Shown here: piece after piece, positions 26,178-35,110 of the stretch
Layout of the letters: the number at the start of each line of letters is the position of its first letter
Numbering within the stretch: the first letter of the stretch is position 1
Assembly: GCF_014295415.1 (NCBI RefSeq)
Contig: NZ_CP052909.1
Span: 620,001 to 684,000, forward strand
Reading direction: 5' to 3'
DNA from: Constantimarinum furrinae
GTDB lineage: Bacteria > Bacteroidota > Bacteroidia > Flavobacteriales > Flavobacteriaceae
DNA: 64,000 bases
Made by a program: the position numbers and the translations under genes
The notes under the pieces: generated by a model
What the model was told of the DNA's origin: nothing
Database searches by the model: none
What the model saw: the letters and a program-made list of their open reading frames with translations, nothing else

Positions 26178-27578
26178 TCATTCTTCTATTTCAAAAACAA
26201 TAGGGACCGAATAGATCACAGATACTTTTTTCCCTTCATGTTCTCCGGGTATCATTTTTGGTATTTTTGAGATCACCCTAATGGCTTCAGCTTCCAGGGA
26301 AGCATGGGCTGCCCGTGCGCGAATATCGACCACCTCGCCGTTTTTATCAATTTTAAACTGAACCGCGATCTTCTGTCTGCCCGAAAGGTTCTTTTCGTTG
26401 GCCAATTTCACATTGAATTCATTACCTATTAACGCATTGATTTTCTTTGCCATGCATTTTTTTAGAGCTTCGGCATCTCCGGTACAGTCGGGAAAAGTTG
26501 GTGGGGTTTGAATGGCAAAGAACGGAACTGCATCTCCATCGCCTTTTTCTTCAAAATGAACCTCCTTTCCTCCTGCTTCGGCGGTTAAACGACGTAGTTC
26601 TTCAAGAGCTGCCGCTTCTTCTTTAGTTACATTTCCCTTTGCGGCGATAGATTCCTTTAATTGCTCAATATTCCTAATAATGTCGCTGCTTTCCCCAGCA
26701 GTATTGCTTTCAGCGCCTTCATTAGAACAAGAGCTATATAATAACATGGCACCTACCACCGGAATTAAAAGGAGGTAACGCAATTGTACGATCTTTTTTG
26801 ATCTTGATTTTTGTAACATAACGATTCGATTTTTGATTAATGAATGATTGAAAAATGTATTGACAAAGGAAAAGGTATCGGTGTTAAAAACCTGCGATAG
26901 CAATTCCTCATAGTAGGTCGATCTATCTTTTTGCGCGACAACCTTGGCATCTGCTATATATTCCTGAAGGAGGACCATTCGTTTCTGATACACATAAATA
27001 AGCGGATTAAACCAGCAGACGATTCGCAACAATTCAAACCAAAGTAGATCGAGTGAATGTCGCTCGGCGATATGAATTTTTTCATGCTGAAGGATGCTCT
27101 CTTTTTTTGCTTCGGAAAGATCTGCACCCAAAAAAACCGTGTTTAAAAAGGTAAAGGCCACATCGGTACCGGGTAACTGAACCACTTCAAAATCCTCAAG
27201 CCTGAACTGTTCTCCCGAACGCTTCAATTTCAGTATTCTGAATAGTTTATACATAAATATCACTGAAGCCACAACAATCCCTAGATACCAGATATATTCC
27301 CATTGAAAACTGAAGATATTTTCCACAGCTGAAGCAGATGCAGAAATTTCTTTTGTCTTTTCAGAAATGAAAACCGCAGGTAATTCGACCATAAAATTTT
27401 CCGGAATGGCCCGTTGAAACGCCGGAACCTTAATTAACGGCAATACAAAACTGAGCAAAGGTGTGAGTACCAAATAAAGCCGATTTGCATTAAAGAATGT
27501 TTCCCGCTTTAAAAACAAGTCGTATACTGCCAAAAAAAGCAACTGAAATACGAGTAATTGCAAAATATAGTGTGTCAT
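26178..27578 (-). CDS. M56 (BlaR1-like) metallopeptidase with TonB-like C-terminal domain
   Basis: 466 residues. Three N-terminal helices (about 4-22, 33-50, 95-112), a zinc loop with H165-E-K-I-H169 followed by E-R-H and a distal Glu in L-L-Q-E-Y-I-A-D, then a fourth helix about 266-283 whose end (Y-S-S-C-S-N) leads into the periplasm. The C-terminal ~75 residues (V-A-V-Q-F-K-I-D-K-N-G-E-V-V-D through V-I-Y-S-V-P-I-V-F) form a TonB C-terminal fold. Paired with BlaI 2 by an ATGA overlap. Likely a membrane sensor that activates proteolysis of the repressor; the ligand is unknown. Confidence 0.9.
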   Translation of the reverse strand: MTHYILQLLVFQLLFLAVYDLFLKRETFFNANRLYLVLTPLLSFVLPLIKVPAFQRAIPENFMVELPAVFISEKTKEISASASAVENIFSFQWEYIWYLGIVVASVIFMYKLFRILKLKRSGEQFRLEDFEVVQLPGTDVAFTFLNTVFLGADLSEAKKESILQHEKIHIAERHSLDLLWFELLRIVCWFNPLIYVYQKRMVLLQEYIADAKVVAQKDRSTYYEELLSQVFNTDTFSFVNTFFNHSLIKNRIVMLQKSRSKKIVQLRYLLLIPVVGAMLLYSSCSNEGAESNTAGESSDIIRNIEQLKESIAAKGNVTKEEAAALEELRRLTAEAGGKEVHFEEKGDGDAVPFFAIQTPPTFPDCTGDAEALKKCMAKKINALIGNEFNVKLANEKNLSGRQKIAVQFKIDKNGEVVDIRARAAHASLEAEAIRVISKIPKMIPGEHEGKKVSVIYSVPIVFEIEE

Positions 27579-27940
27579 GACTTTTTACTTTTATCGACCT
27601 CTTTTAAAATAGATTCCAGTTCGCCTATGCTTAGGTCATTCTTTTTCATAAAGAAGGATACCATACTTTTAAATGAACCCTGAAAATAACCGTCCACAAG
27701 CTTGTTTATAGATTCGTTGCTGTATTCGGTCTTTAAGACCTTGGGAAAATAAATATGGCCTCGGCCTTCTTTACGGTAATCCACGAATCCTTTATTTTCG
27801 AGTATTCGAATGATGGTGGAAACCGTATTATAAGCCGGTTTAGGTTTGGGCAGTTCCTCGATCACTGCGGCTACATTACCCTCACCAAGATCCCACAGCA
27901 CCTGCATGATGTCTTCCTCCGCTTTTGTAAGTTGTTTCAT
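27575..27940 (-). CDS. BlaI/MecI-family repressor (module 2)
   Basis: 121 residues. The winged helix begins L-T-K-A-E-E-D-I-M-Q-V-L-W, with Y-N-T-V-S-T-I-I-R-I-L-E-N-K-G-F-V-D-Y as the recognition helix and wing, and R-G-H-I-Y-F-P-K-V. The C-terminal dimerisation helices end in a Lys-rich tail. It overlaps the M56 gene by ATGA and starts 10 bp after the hydrolase stop, so hydrolase, repressor and sensor form one operon. The probable operator is the 38-bp palindrome at 29491-29528. Confidence 0.93.
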   Translation of the reverse strand: MKQLTKAEEDIMQVLWDLGEGNVAAVIEELPKPKPAYNTVSTIIRILENKGFVDYRKEGRGHIYFPKVLKTEYSNESINKLVDGYFQGSFKSMVSFFMKKNDLSIGELESILKEVDKSKKS

Positions 27941-27950
27941 TTGTATTTAT

Positions 27951-29459
27951 TTAATATTCTAATATTCCTATTTGTCGTAACCACGCAATTTTATCATCTG
28001 CGTATCCTGTACTTATTTCGTACTCGGGAGTCATAAAGGAGTGATTTGATCTGTTATAAATGATCACTTTAACCAAAGACTTATCCTTTACAGCTTCATA
28101 AAAATTCTGAATGCTTTTCGTGGGGTATACCCGTTCATCATTTTCACCATATTGTAATAGCACCGGACAGGTAATATTTTTGGCTTCGGCAGCTATTCGG
28201 TCGTTAGTGATATCCTCACTTCTCGGTGCTCCGGGTACAGTGAGAAGATCGGGAGGTAGGAAGCCCCTTTCGTATTTTTTTCGGAAAGAGTTTGCTTTTT
28301 CTATTACGTTAGGATCGATAGTTCCGGCAATGATGTTGCCGTAATACGCATTCCAGAGCAATCCAATTTCGATATTGTCTTCCTCGGTAACACCTAAATT
28401 TCGATGGTAGTTGCTCATGGCGTATAACTGACCTTCCCGCATCGTCATAATTGGGGCAGCGGTTGCGTTTACAAATGCAATATCCTGTAGATCCATAGCC
28501 ATCATGATCGCCAAACGACCCCCTTCACTAGGACCGTGAACGCCTACCTGTTTAGGGTCAACCTTGGGATGATTCTGAAGGAATTTGAAAAGCTGTTTAT
28601 ACTGCTCGTTTTTTTCTTCAAAGGTTTGCAGCCGAAAATTCCCGGGTCCTTTTGATTTTCCATTCCCCGATTTGTCAAAAATAAGACTTGCCATACCGTA
28701 GGCAGCAAAAAAACGGGCTTCGTATTCGTAATTATCCATGCCCGTCGCACCTCCTCCGGGCAGGACCAGACATGCAGGAGTCTTTACTTCGGAAGGCGGC
28801 AAAAACAGTTTGGCGTACAAGGTATCATTTGCCACGGGGATCCATAATTCTTCAACCGTTATTGGCGGTATTCTGTTTAAAGTATTGGTATTCCCGAAAC
28901 GATCTGAAATTGTAACTTGCTGAAAGTTATCTGAATCCTGTTTTTCAAATGTCCAACGTTCCCCGGAAGCAGTCCAGAATGTGTTAGTGCCTATTCGTTT
29001 TAGCGATTTTGTTCGTTCGCTAAAAGGAGACATCCCAAGAAAACTCTCCCCTGCTTTATAGAGAATTGCTCTTCTTTCCCGGGAATCACTGTAAACCCCA
29101 GTATATTGAAGTGTTTCCTGTTTTGTAGGACTTTCCAATTGTTCCCATAATAGTATCTCCTCACTGCCTCCTTGTGTATGAAGCACACCTAATAGTGTAT
29201 TGTTATTTGTAACTGTTGAAAAATTCCAGGTTGCTACACCTCTTTCCAAGAACCAGTCGCCTTTAAGAACCGCCGATTTATCAATTTGATATAATTTATC
29301 CCCATCCAGATATGGCAGCGAAACCTCGCAGATTTTTTCAGTACAGTTAATTTTTAGATAGTGATACGAGTCTCTGTAGAATATCTCGCCAATATAAGTC
29401 TGTGCCGTGCTAGTACCGAACAATAAAAATAGTATAAGGAATATAAAACCGGCTTTCAT
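27951..29459 (-). CDS. Secreted alpha/beta hydrolase (dienelactone-hydrolase/S9-like fold)
   Basis: 502 residues. Signal peptide M-K-A-G-F-I-F-L-I-L-F-L-L-F-G-T-S to T-A. An N-terminal ~190-residue beta-rich domain precedes the alpha/beta-hydrolase domain, whose nucleophile elbow is G-P-S-E-G-G-R (about 317-323); the Asp is likely in Y-G-E-N-D-E-R and the His in R-S-N-H-S-F. An oxyanion loop L-P-G-G-G-A-T-G is present. An exported esterase or peptidase; it leads the hydrolase-BlaI-M56 operon, so it may be the regulated effector of this sensor. Confidence 0.88.
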   Translation of the reverse strand: MKAGFIFLILFLLFGTSTAQTYIGEIFYRDSYHYLKINCTEKICEVSLPYLDGDKLYQIDKSAVLKGDWFLERGVATWNFSTVTNNNTLLGVLHTQGGSEEILLWEQLESPTKQETLQYTGVYSDSRERRAILYKAGESFLGMSPFSERTKSLKRIGTNTFWTASGERWTFEKQDSDNFQQVTISDRFGNTNTLNRIPPITVEELWIPVANDTLYAKLFLPPSEVKTPACLVLPGGGATGMDNYEYEARFFAAYGMASLIFDKSGNGKSKGPGNFRLQTFEEKNEQYKQLFKFLQNHPKVDPKQVGVHGPSEGGRLAIMMAMDLQDIAFVNATAAPIMTMREGQLYAMSNYHRNLGVTEEDNIEIGLLWNAYYGNIIAGTIDPNVIEKANSFRKKYERGFLPPDLLTVPGAPRSEDITNDRIAAEAKNITCPVLLQYGENDERVYPTKSIQNFYEAVKDKSLVKVIIYNRSNHSFMTPEYEISTGYADDKIAWLRQIGILEY

Positions 29460-29485
29460 GAATTTAGAATAACAAATTAATTCTG

Positions 29486-29528
29486 TAAATATAACTAAAA
29501 AATTAGTTTAAACTAATTTTTTAGTTAT
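29486..29528 (-). promoter_or_regulatory. 38-bp perfect palindrome overlapping the -7 region of the hydrolase-BlaI-M56 operon
   Basis: Bases 29491-29509 are the exact reverse complement of 29510-29528. Inside it sit two AACTAA-n4-TTAGTT sites, at 29493-29508 and 29511-29526. The minus-strand box TATATTTA (29493-29486), a likely -7 element, touches the palindrome edge, and the hydrolase ATG is at 29459. By position and symmetry this is the probable BlaI-2 operator. Confidence 0.65.
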
Positions 29529-29714
29529 AAATAGATGTTTCAGTCCTATATGGAGGAATAAAGTAGCCTTTATGAGCGTTGCTTTCAAAATCCAAGAAAA
29601 TCATTTTAACATTAATCTGTCCGTATCTTTAATATATAATGTTTTTCATCGATTATTTTTGTCTTTTATCGATTTTAGTGATACTTTTCGGATGAATTAC
29701 AAAGACGGAAGATC

Positions 29715-30500
29715 ATGAGAAAAACAATTACGCTATTTTTATTTCTTATATCCTTTTACACCGTGGCAGCCACTATAAACTGTGGAACTGCTTATCAAGA
29801 TGGAACTTATGGTTTGCAGCATGCCGAAAAGGCCCTTGAAGCGAATAATATCAAACATCTAAAGGAATATGCCCTACGCTCCATGGAAGCTCAACAAAGG
29901 GTATTCGAATCTACCGAACAATGTGGCTGTTCCGAGGCCAATAATTCGAGTTATAACGCTATCGAAAAGCTAAAAAAAGCACTTGCAGCAGAAAAGTTTG
30001 ATATGGTAAGATATTATGTGAAAAACGCATTGGCCGATACCCGATCTGTTCTATTGGCCCTAGACCTGTGCACTGCCTCTGTTTCTTATTATGCCGTCGG
30101 CACATCCATCGATGAATTGTCACTTCAGGAGCAGGAACTATTGGAGCAACAGCAGCAATTAATTGAAAAGCAAAAGAAGATCGAAGAACAATTAAAACTG
30201 CAGCAAGAACTTCAGATGAAAATAAGGGCGCAAAAAGAAGAAAAATTTGCTGCACAAAAAAAACTACAAATTGAAGCGGAAACGAATCTCACCAAGCTGG
30301 AAGAAAGCATCCGTTCCATCGTAATTCAGATGCAATGTGACCCGGGTTACGAATTTACCACAAATAACTACCATCGAACCGATAAAGAATTGGAGGGTGA
30401 GTCGTTACACGCAACATATTCATTTTATTCAGACCAGGCTCAGCAAATGGCAAACCAACTAATCACGATCTTGTCCAATTGCCGTAAAAAAGATAAATAA
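29715..30500 (+). CDS. Secreted coiled-coil protein, unknown function
   Basis: 261 residues. Signal peptide M-R-K-T-I-T-L-F-L-F-L-I-S-F to A-A-T, then a helical domain of about 90 residues with Cys at I-N-C-G, Q-C-G-C and L-D-L-C, and a long Gln/Glu/Lys-rich coiled coil about 130-205 with Q-E-L-L-E-Q-Q-Q. A final domain contains two more Cys (M-Q-C-D-P-G-Y and S-N-C-R). I do not recognise the family. The Cys count suggests disulfides in the periplasm. Divergent from the hydrolase operon, 255 bp apart; that gap holds the palindrome and no other signal I can name. Confidence 0.7.
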   Translation: MRKTITLFLFLISFYTVAATINCGTAYQDGTYGLQHAEKALEANNIKHLKEYALRSMEAQQRVFESTEQCGCSEANNSSYNAIEKLKKALAAEKFDMVRYYVKNALADTRSVLLALDLCTASVSYYAVGTSIDELSLQEQELLEQQQQLIEKQKKIEEQLKLQQELQMKIRAQKEEKFAAQKKLQIEAETNLTKLEESIRSIVIQMQCDPGYEFTTNNYHRTDKELEGESLHATYSFYSDQAQQMANQLITILSNCRKKDK

Positions 30501-30616
30501 TTATTCAGCCTCCTTGCTTGTAAACAAAATTACCGTCCCGCTTTTTTGTATAACTATATCGCTACATTCTCTTTTCATGTAACATTGCACATTTTTTACC
30601 GTCTTATGGTGTAGCA

Positions 30617-31117
30617 ATGGATCTCGTTTTAGTTTCAATTGGCCTTATTCTCATGTTCGTTGGGATCTTTGGCAGTATTCTACCTATTTTGCCGGGAGTA
30701 CCGGTTAGTTGGGCTGGCTTGGTGGTTCTTCACCTGGCGCCCTCTATCACATTTAACTGGACCTTTATCATTATTACCGGTATTGTGGCCATCAGCCTCT
30801 ACATCCTCGATTACATTATTCCGGCACTTGGCACCAAACATTTTGGAGGTAGTAAAGCAGGTGCCTGGGGAACAACCATAGGTTTGGTGGTAGGAATTCT
30901 GGCTCCTATTCCCTTCGGTATCCTTATCGGTCCTTTTGCCGGGGCCCTCATTGGTGAACTTGTCTTTAACAGAACTAAAGGCCGTCAAGCCTTTAAAGCT
31001 GCCATTGGGTCATTTATTGGATTTCTGGCTTCTACATTCATTAAATTTACGGCAACGGTCGTATACCTTGGGCTATTTGCTTTTAAGGTCTACGAAAACT
31101 GGGAGCTACTGTTTTAA
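30617..31117 (+). CDS. DUF456 membrane protein
   Basis: 166 residues, almost all hydrophobic. The DUF456 motifs are present: G-S-I-L-P-I-L-P-G-V-P near residue 20, D-Y-I-I-P-A-L-G-T-K-H-F-G-G-S-K-A-G-A-W-G in the middle, and G-P-F-A-G-A-L-I-G-E-L. Four to five helices with many Gly residues. Function unknown; frequently a stand-alone gene as here. Confidence 0.92.
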   Translation: MDLVLVSIGLILMFVGIFGSILPILPGVPVSWAGLVVLHLAPSITFNWTFIIITGIVAISLYILDYIIPALGTKHFGGSKAGAWGTTIGLVVGILAPIPFGILIGPFAGALIGELVFNRTKGRQAFKAAIGSFIGFLASTFIKFTATVVYLGLFAFKVYENWELLF

Positions 31118-31178
31118 TCTTTACATTTCCATGATGACATTTTATGAGCAATACGATGCTTTATAAAAACCAATCATT

Positions 31179-32282
31179 ATGTCGGCAAAAATTCTCTTCA
31201 GTTTACTGCTCTCCGCAACCTTCTTCACGTCCTGTCTCAATCTAACAGAAGATAGGATCACAGGCACTTCAGAAAATACTATTTCAGAAAAAAATCCTGA
31301 CCAACTGGAATACAAGATCATCATGGACAATAAACGAAACATGCCAATGGCACGAATCCCTTTACCTGCTTCCTGGCAAATGAACACTAACGACCCAACC
31401 GTATTGCTCGAAGGACCGGGCGGACTAAAAGTAGGTAATCTTAGGAACAACATGTTTATTGCGACCAACGATCCCTATATGCAACAAGCATATTCTCAAA
31501 GTGGGACCCAACTGCGTATAAATCCGGGTCTGATGAATGTCTTCGATCAGGACTTTGTTCCCCAGTTACGGCAAAACGGTTTTACAGTTAAAGCAAAATA
31601 CCCGCTTCCCAAAATGGTGGAAAGTGATAAGAATTACTTCAGTAAACTATATAAAACAGCTCCCTCTCAGAACAAATATGAAGCAATCGCTGTGGAACTG
31701 CAGGATCAAAACAACACCTCTCTTCTTTTTGTGATACGCTCCTTCGATTCTTATGCTCAGGGAACTTCTATGTGGGGCTATTACGGATATGCATTGGAAG
31801 CACCCACATCAGCATTCGAAGCAGCGAAGAATCATTTTTTGTTTGGAATTCAGAATATAGAATACAATCCGCAACAGATCGCCCTGTACAATCAGGAGGA
31901 ACAACAAAAAGCGAACGCGAGCTGGGCATCCCATAATCAGAAAATGGCTGCCAATCAGCGTAACTTTGAAGCCCAGCAAGCGGCATTCAAAAGCTCAAAC
32001 GATGCCATAAACAAATCGATGATGGATACCTGGAGGAACAATAATGCGTCATCGGACAGGATGCAGGAAAAAACAGTAGATGGGATCTGGGAACAAAAGA
32101 ACATGACCAATACTTCTACGGGACAGACTTATAAAGTGGAAGACGGGGCAAGCAATTACTGGATGAATTCTAATGGAGAATACATAAAAACCAACGATAA
32201 TTTTTACAATCCGAATACCGATAATACGGTAAACAATCAAAGCTGGAACCGAATGGACGCCACAGATGACGGCGGGTATTAG
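31179..32282 (+). CDS. Lipoprotein, unknown function
   Basis: 367 residues. A short hydrophobic signal ends F-F-T-S-C, a plausible lipidation site. Two visible parts: about 45-225, a beta-rich region containing I-P-L-P-A-S-W-Q-M and R-S-F-D-S-Y; about 230-285, a Gln/Asn/Ala-rich helical stretch (E-E-Q-Q-K-A-N-A-S-W). The final ~80 residues have Trp/Asn/Thr-rich motifs such as V-E-D-G-A-S-N-Y-W-M. Not recognised. The gene is convergent with the nitroreductase gene, 18 bp apart. Confidence 0.7.
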   Translation: MSAKILFSLLLSATFFTSCLNLTEDRITGTSENTISEKNPDQLEYKIIMDNKRNMPMARIPLPASWQMNTNDPTVLLEGPGGLKVGNLRNNMFIATNDPYMQQAYSQSGTQLRINPGLMNVFDQDFVPQLRQNGFTVKAKYPLPKMVESDKNYFSKLYKTAPSQNKYEAIAVELQDQNNTSLLFVIRSFDSYAQGTSMWGYYGYALEAPTSAFEAAKNHFLFGIQNIEYNPQQIALYNQEEQQKANASWASHNQKMAANQRNFEAQQAAFKSSNDAINKSMMDTWRNNNASSDRMQEKTVDGIWEQKNMTNTSTGQTYKVEDGASNYWMNSNGEYIKTNDNFYNPNTDNTVNNQSWNRMDATDDGGY

Positions 32283-32300
32283 TTTATATTTAAAAACAGT

Positions 32301-32855
32301 CTATAACCAGGTTGTTTTTTCGCTTATTGGCGTTTTACGGTGCCCTTCGGGGAGTTCTCCATTGTATTTCCCCATATAGAAAAAGCCGAGACAACGTTCA
32401 CCGTCTTCCATTTCAAAAAATTCATTCATATACTTTATTACACCGGGAGAGCCCCAATAGCTTCCAATTCGCATGGTCGAAGCCATAAGCCACATATTCT
32501 GAACTGCCATAGCCGTAGAGGCAATTTCTTCCCACTCCGGGATTGATTCAGAAGGATCCCGCTGCATACAGATCGCTATGATGCAAGCTGCCTTTAAAGG
32601 GTTTTCTTGATATTTTCTGTATTTAACTTCAGAAAAATTCTCGCCTTTTTCTTTATATGTTTTAGCAAGGAAGCCTGCCAGTTTTTTCTTTGCGTCTCCC
32701 TGTAAGACCTTAAAACGCCACGGTTCTGTACGTCGATGGGTTGGAGCCCAGTTGGCAGCTTCTAAAATGGCTTGAATTTCCTCTTTGCTAATGGGATCAC
32801 TGTTGTATTGTGCAGGATAGACAGCTCTTCTACTGCTTATTATTTCTGAGATCAT
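32301..32855 (-). CDS. Nitroreductase family protein (YdjA-like)
   Basis: 184 residues, the short form of the FMN nitroreductase fold. S-S-R-R-A-V near the start contacts FMN, A-P-T-H-R-R-T-E-P-W-R-F is the canonical loop, and M-A-V-Q-N-M-W-L-M-A-S plus the C-terminal G-F-F-Y-M-G-K fit the NAD(P)H-using dimeric family. Cytosolic. Reduces quinones or nitro compounds in relatives; the physiological substrate here is unknown. Confidence 0.92.
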   Translation of the reverse strand: MISEIISSRRAVYPAQYNSDPISKEEIQAILEAANWAPTHRRTEPWRFKVLQGDAKKKLAGFLAKTYKEKGENFSEVKYRKYQENPLKAACIIAICMQRDPSESIPEWEEIASTAMAVQNMWLMASTMRIGSYWGSPGVIKYMNEFFEMEDGERCLGFFYMGKYNGELPEGHRKTPISEKTTWL

Positions 32856-32881
32856 TGGTTTTATTTAAGGCCGAATATAAT

Positions 32882-32905
32882 AAAAAAGCTTCCGGAATGG
32901 AAGCT
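32882..32905 (-). terminator. Terminator after the two-domain glycosyltransferase gene
   Basis: Stem AGCTTCC / GGAAGCT with a 5-base loop at 32887-32905; on the minus strand it runs into a T tract (complement of the A run at 32883-32886 and beyond). It lies 46 bp after the stop at 32951. Confidence 0.75.
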
Positions 32906-32950
32906 AATTGAATGGATAGAATAAATATTATTATCGAGGAAACAAATACT

Positions 32951-35035
32951 TCAAGCTTGTATCACTTTGCTCTGAAATTTCGGAAGCTTAAAAAGGATAT
33001 GTTGTTGCTGCAATACATCAATGACCATTTTAAAATCGGCGTCATTATCAAAGTCGTCGGTTTTATCTATAAGTAATGCCTCAACATTTCTCTTCATATC
33101 GTCGCTATGATATTCCAACAATAATTCCTGATCTCCCAAAGTGATAAGACAATCATTTTCAGTAGTATCGAATTTAGTCTGCGGATTTACAACCAGATCG
33201 TTTTCAAGGTTCGGATATGCTCGTTGCAAGACCTTATACAGTGCTTCCAGCACGCGATCTACGGTCACCGAATTCAAACAGATCTTATGGTCGCAATTCA
33301 GGATCACGTCGTAATTACACAGAATATTACAAACCCCTTGTTTCCCCCAAATCAGTTCGTTGAACTGAGCAAAACTTCCCCAGCTTCCGGGGCCGGTTGG
33401 TCCGTAGATCCCAACAGTTGGAACATTAAACGCTCCGGCAACGTGAGTGATCCCCGCATCATTCCCAACGTGAAACAAGGCACCCGCCATGGCATTTCCA
33501 ACATCGATCATTCCACCGGTAACGAACTCCACATGTGGCATTTTTTTAGTAAAGTACTGCTCGATATCGGGGTCATCCGGTCCCATGATGACCTTGCAAC
33601 TCAGATTGGGATATATCTCAGATAGTCGCTCTATTAGTTTAGCATATTTATCGGTAGGCCATATCTTCAGAAGAAAACCCGCTCCGTGATGTACCACAAA
33701 ATAGGGGTTGTCCATATCGGGTTGTCTCTCGAAAAAGGGATACCGTTCCATATTATTATCGATATCGGCATGCAGCTTTGAAGCCGTATCAATATAATGT
33801 TGAATAGCGTGTTGATTCACTTTTTTATGAGTGGGATATCTCAAGGCATGAGGAAGCCGATACCCCCTGAAAGCCGGGTAATTTCCGAATTCATATATAT
33901 TGTCGTATTGATCTTCCTGCAGTCTTACTTCCTTTTCATTTACAACCCTCACCCCTTTTAAATGCTTTGCAAAAAAGTCGACCAATCTTGGAGCAACCGC
34001 GAAATCCAAAGCATCTGAAACCTCGCCAATTTTATAAATTGAGGGAATAGTAAAAAATATGTCCCCAAGCCCACCATAGCTCTTATACACCAGCACCTTT
34101 CCCAGTGAAGGCTGTTTTTTATCTTCGGAATTTTTCAGAATACCGGCTACCTCCTTATAGAAATTTTCAGGAGCTTGTTTCATTTCTTCGATAGCCTGTT
34201 CTTTATGATCGGGATAGAAATCGAATGAAAAGGTCCCAATTCTATCATTACTTATCATTTCACAGCCGGAAAGGAAGGCCTCAGCAGCAAGCCGTCCTGA
34301 AGGTTCGGGCCATACCGGTTTACAAATGAATTGTTTGGTTTTTCCGAGGATCTCAAGCACCTCATCGTTTGAAACAGGATCGTGAAAGGTTAAATTGGGT
34401 GGCATTTCACGCCTCAGCTGACATCTTCCGTAGACCATAAATTTAATTTCGGGATGCTCTTCGGCATAGGTAATGTACTCATGTCCGCCTTTTAAAAAGT
34501 TGAGATCCCCAAAAAATGGAATCACACTTTCATCCTTTTCTTCCGAAGGTTTAAGTCGATCGACTTCCACTGTTGGAGGCATGATCAATTTATTGGAAAC
34601 GGCTTCTCCGTAGAAATCGTAGTGAGCTTCAAAATGTTTCGGAGATTGAAAGACATTGAGGGCCGAACCCTTAAACAAATTCCTGAAGAGATGAAATTTA
34701 TCGGGATGGCAACAACTGCGTACATTTCTGTCTACGGTACATAAAATATTCCGCCGTACACAAAAATTATAGTCGTACTCAACTTTTATATACGGTGTAG
34801 ACACATCGATAAGATATTGCGCCAATTCCAATTCATAGTTACATCGCGAAGTACTGTTAAGAACCACCAGATCGGCCTTCTTGATGTATGTTTTAGTATC
34901 CTCAAAATTTTTTAGATAGTCGAGTACTACCGTATAGCCCTTTTCTTCACCCAGTTTAATGAGTTGCTGGATGGTAAGTTCTGCTCCGCGTGGTGTTGCC
35001 AGCGAAGTATCGTGTAAAAATAGAAGTACGCTCAA
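32951..35035 (-). CDS. Two-domain glycosyltransferase (GT4-like plus GT9/heptosyltransferase-like) with unassigned C-terminal domain
   Basis: 694 residues, no signal peptide, so cytosolic. Residues 1 to about 300 are a GT-B unit of GT4 type with E244-P-S-G-R-L-A-A-E252 (E-x7-E). About 313-600 is a second GT-B unit of the heptosyltransferase (GT9) type: Y-G-G-L-G-D near 320, G524-N-D-A-G-I-T-H-V-A-G-A and the following V-G-I-Y-G-P-T, then Cys 569, 573, 581 and 586. The last 70 residues (626-694: two short strands, a helix from 645, a helix from 666) match no family I can name. It is 75 bp downstream of a GYYGD-repeat lipoprotein on the same strand, with a terminator after it. Two catalytic domains could add two sugars in turn. 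Confidence 0.88.
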   Translation of the reverse strand: MSVLLFLHDTSLATPRGAELTIQQLIKLGEEKGYTVVLDYLKNFEDTKTYIKKADLVVLNSTSRCNYELELAQYLIDVSTPYIKVEYDYNFCVRRNILCTVDRNVRSCCHPDKFHLFRNLFKGSALNVFQSPKHFEAHYDFYGEAVSNKLIMPPTVEVDRLKPSEEKDESVIPFFGDLNFLKGGHEYITYAEEHPEIKFMVYGRCQLRREMPPNLTFHDPVSNDEVLEILGKTKQFICKPVWPEPSGRLAAEAFLSGCEMISNDRIGTFSFDFYPDHKEQAIEEMKQAPENFYKEVAGILKNSEDKKQPSLGKVLVYKSYGGLGDIFFTIPSIYKIGEVSDALDFAVAPRLVDFFAKHLKGVRVVNEKEVRLQEDQYDNIYEFGNYPAFRGYRLPHALRYPTHKKVNQHAIQHYIDTASKLHADIDNNMERYPFFERQPDMDNPYFVVHHGAGFLLKIWPTDKYAKLIERLSEIYPNLSCKVIMGPDDPDIEQYFTKKMPHVEFVTGGMIDVGNAMAGALFHVGNDAGITHVAGAFNVPTVGIYGPTGPGSWGSFAQFNELIWGKQGVCNILCNYDVILNCDHKICLNSVTVDRVLEALYKVLQRAYPNLENDLVVNPQTKFDTTENDCLITLGDQELLLEYHSDDMKRNVEALLIDKTDDFDNDADFKMVIDVLQQQHILFKLPKFQSKVIQA

Positions 35036-35110
35036 AATTTTGGAATAAAGTATAGTTGGACATTTCGAGAATAATCCAAAATGTCCAGCTAACAGTTAAC
35101 TAACTACAAT

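Noticed and set aside
29491-29528. The palindrome as a terminator of the divergent genes.
   Set aside because: No gene ends here; both flanking genes start away from it and the stem is AT only.
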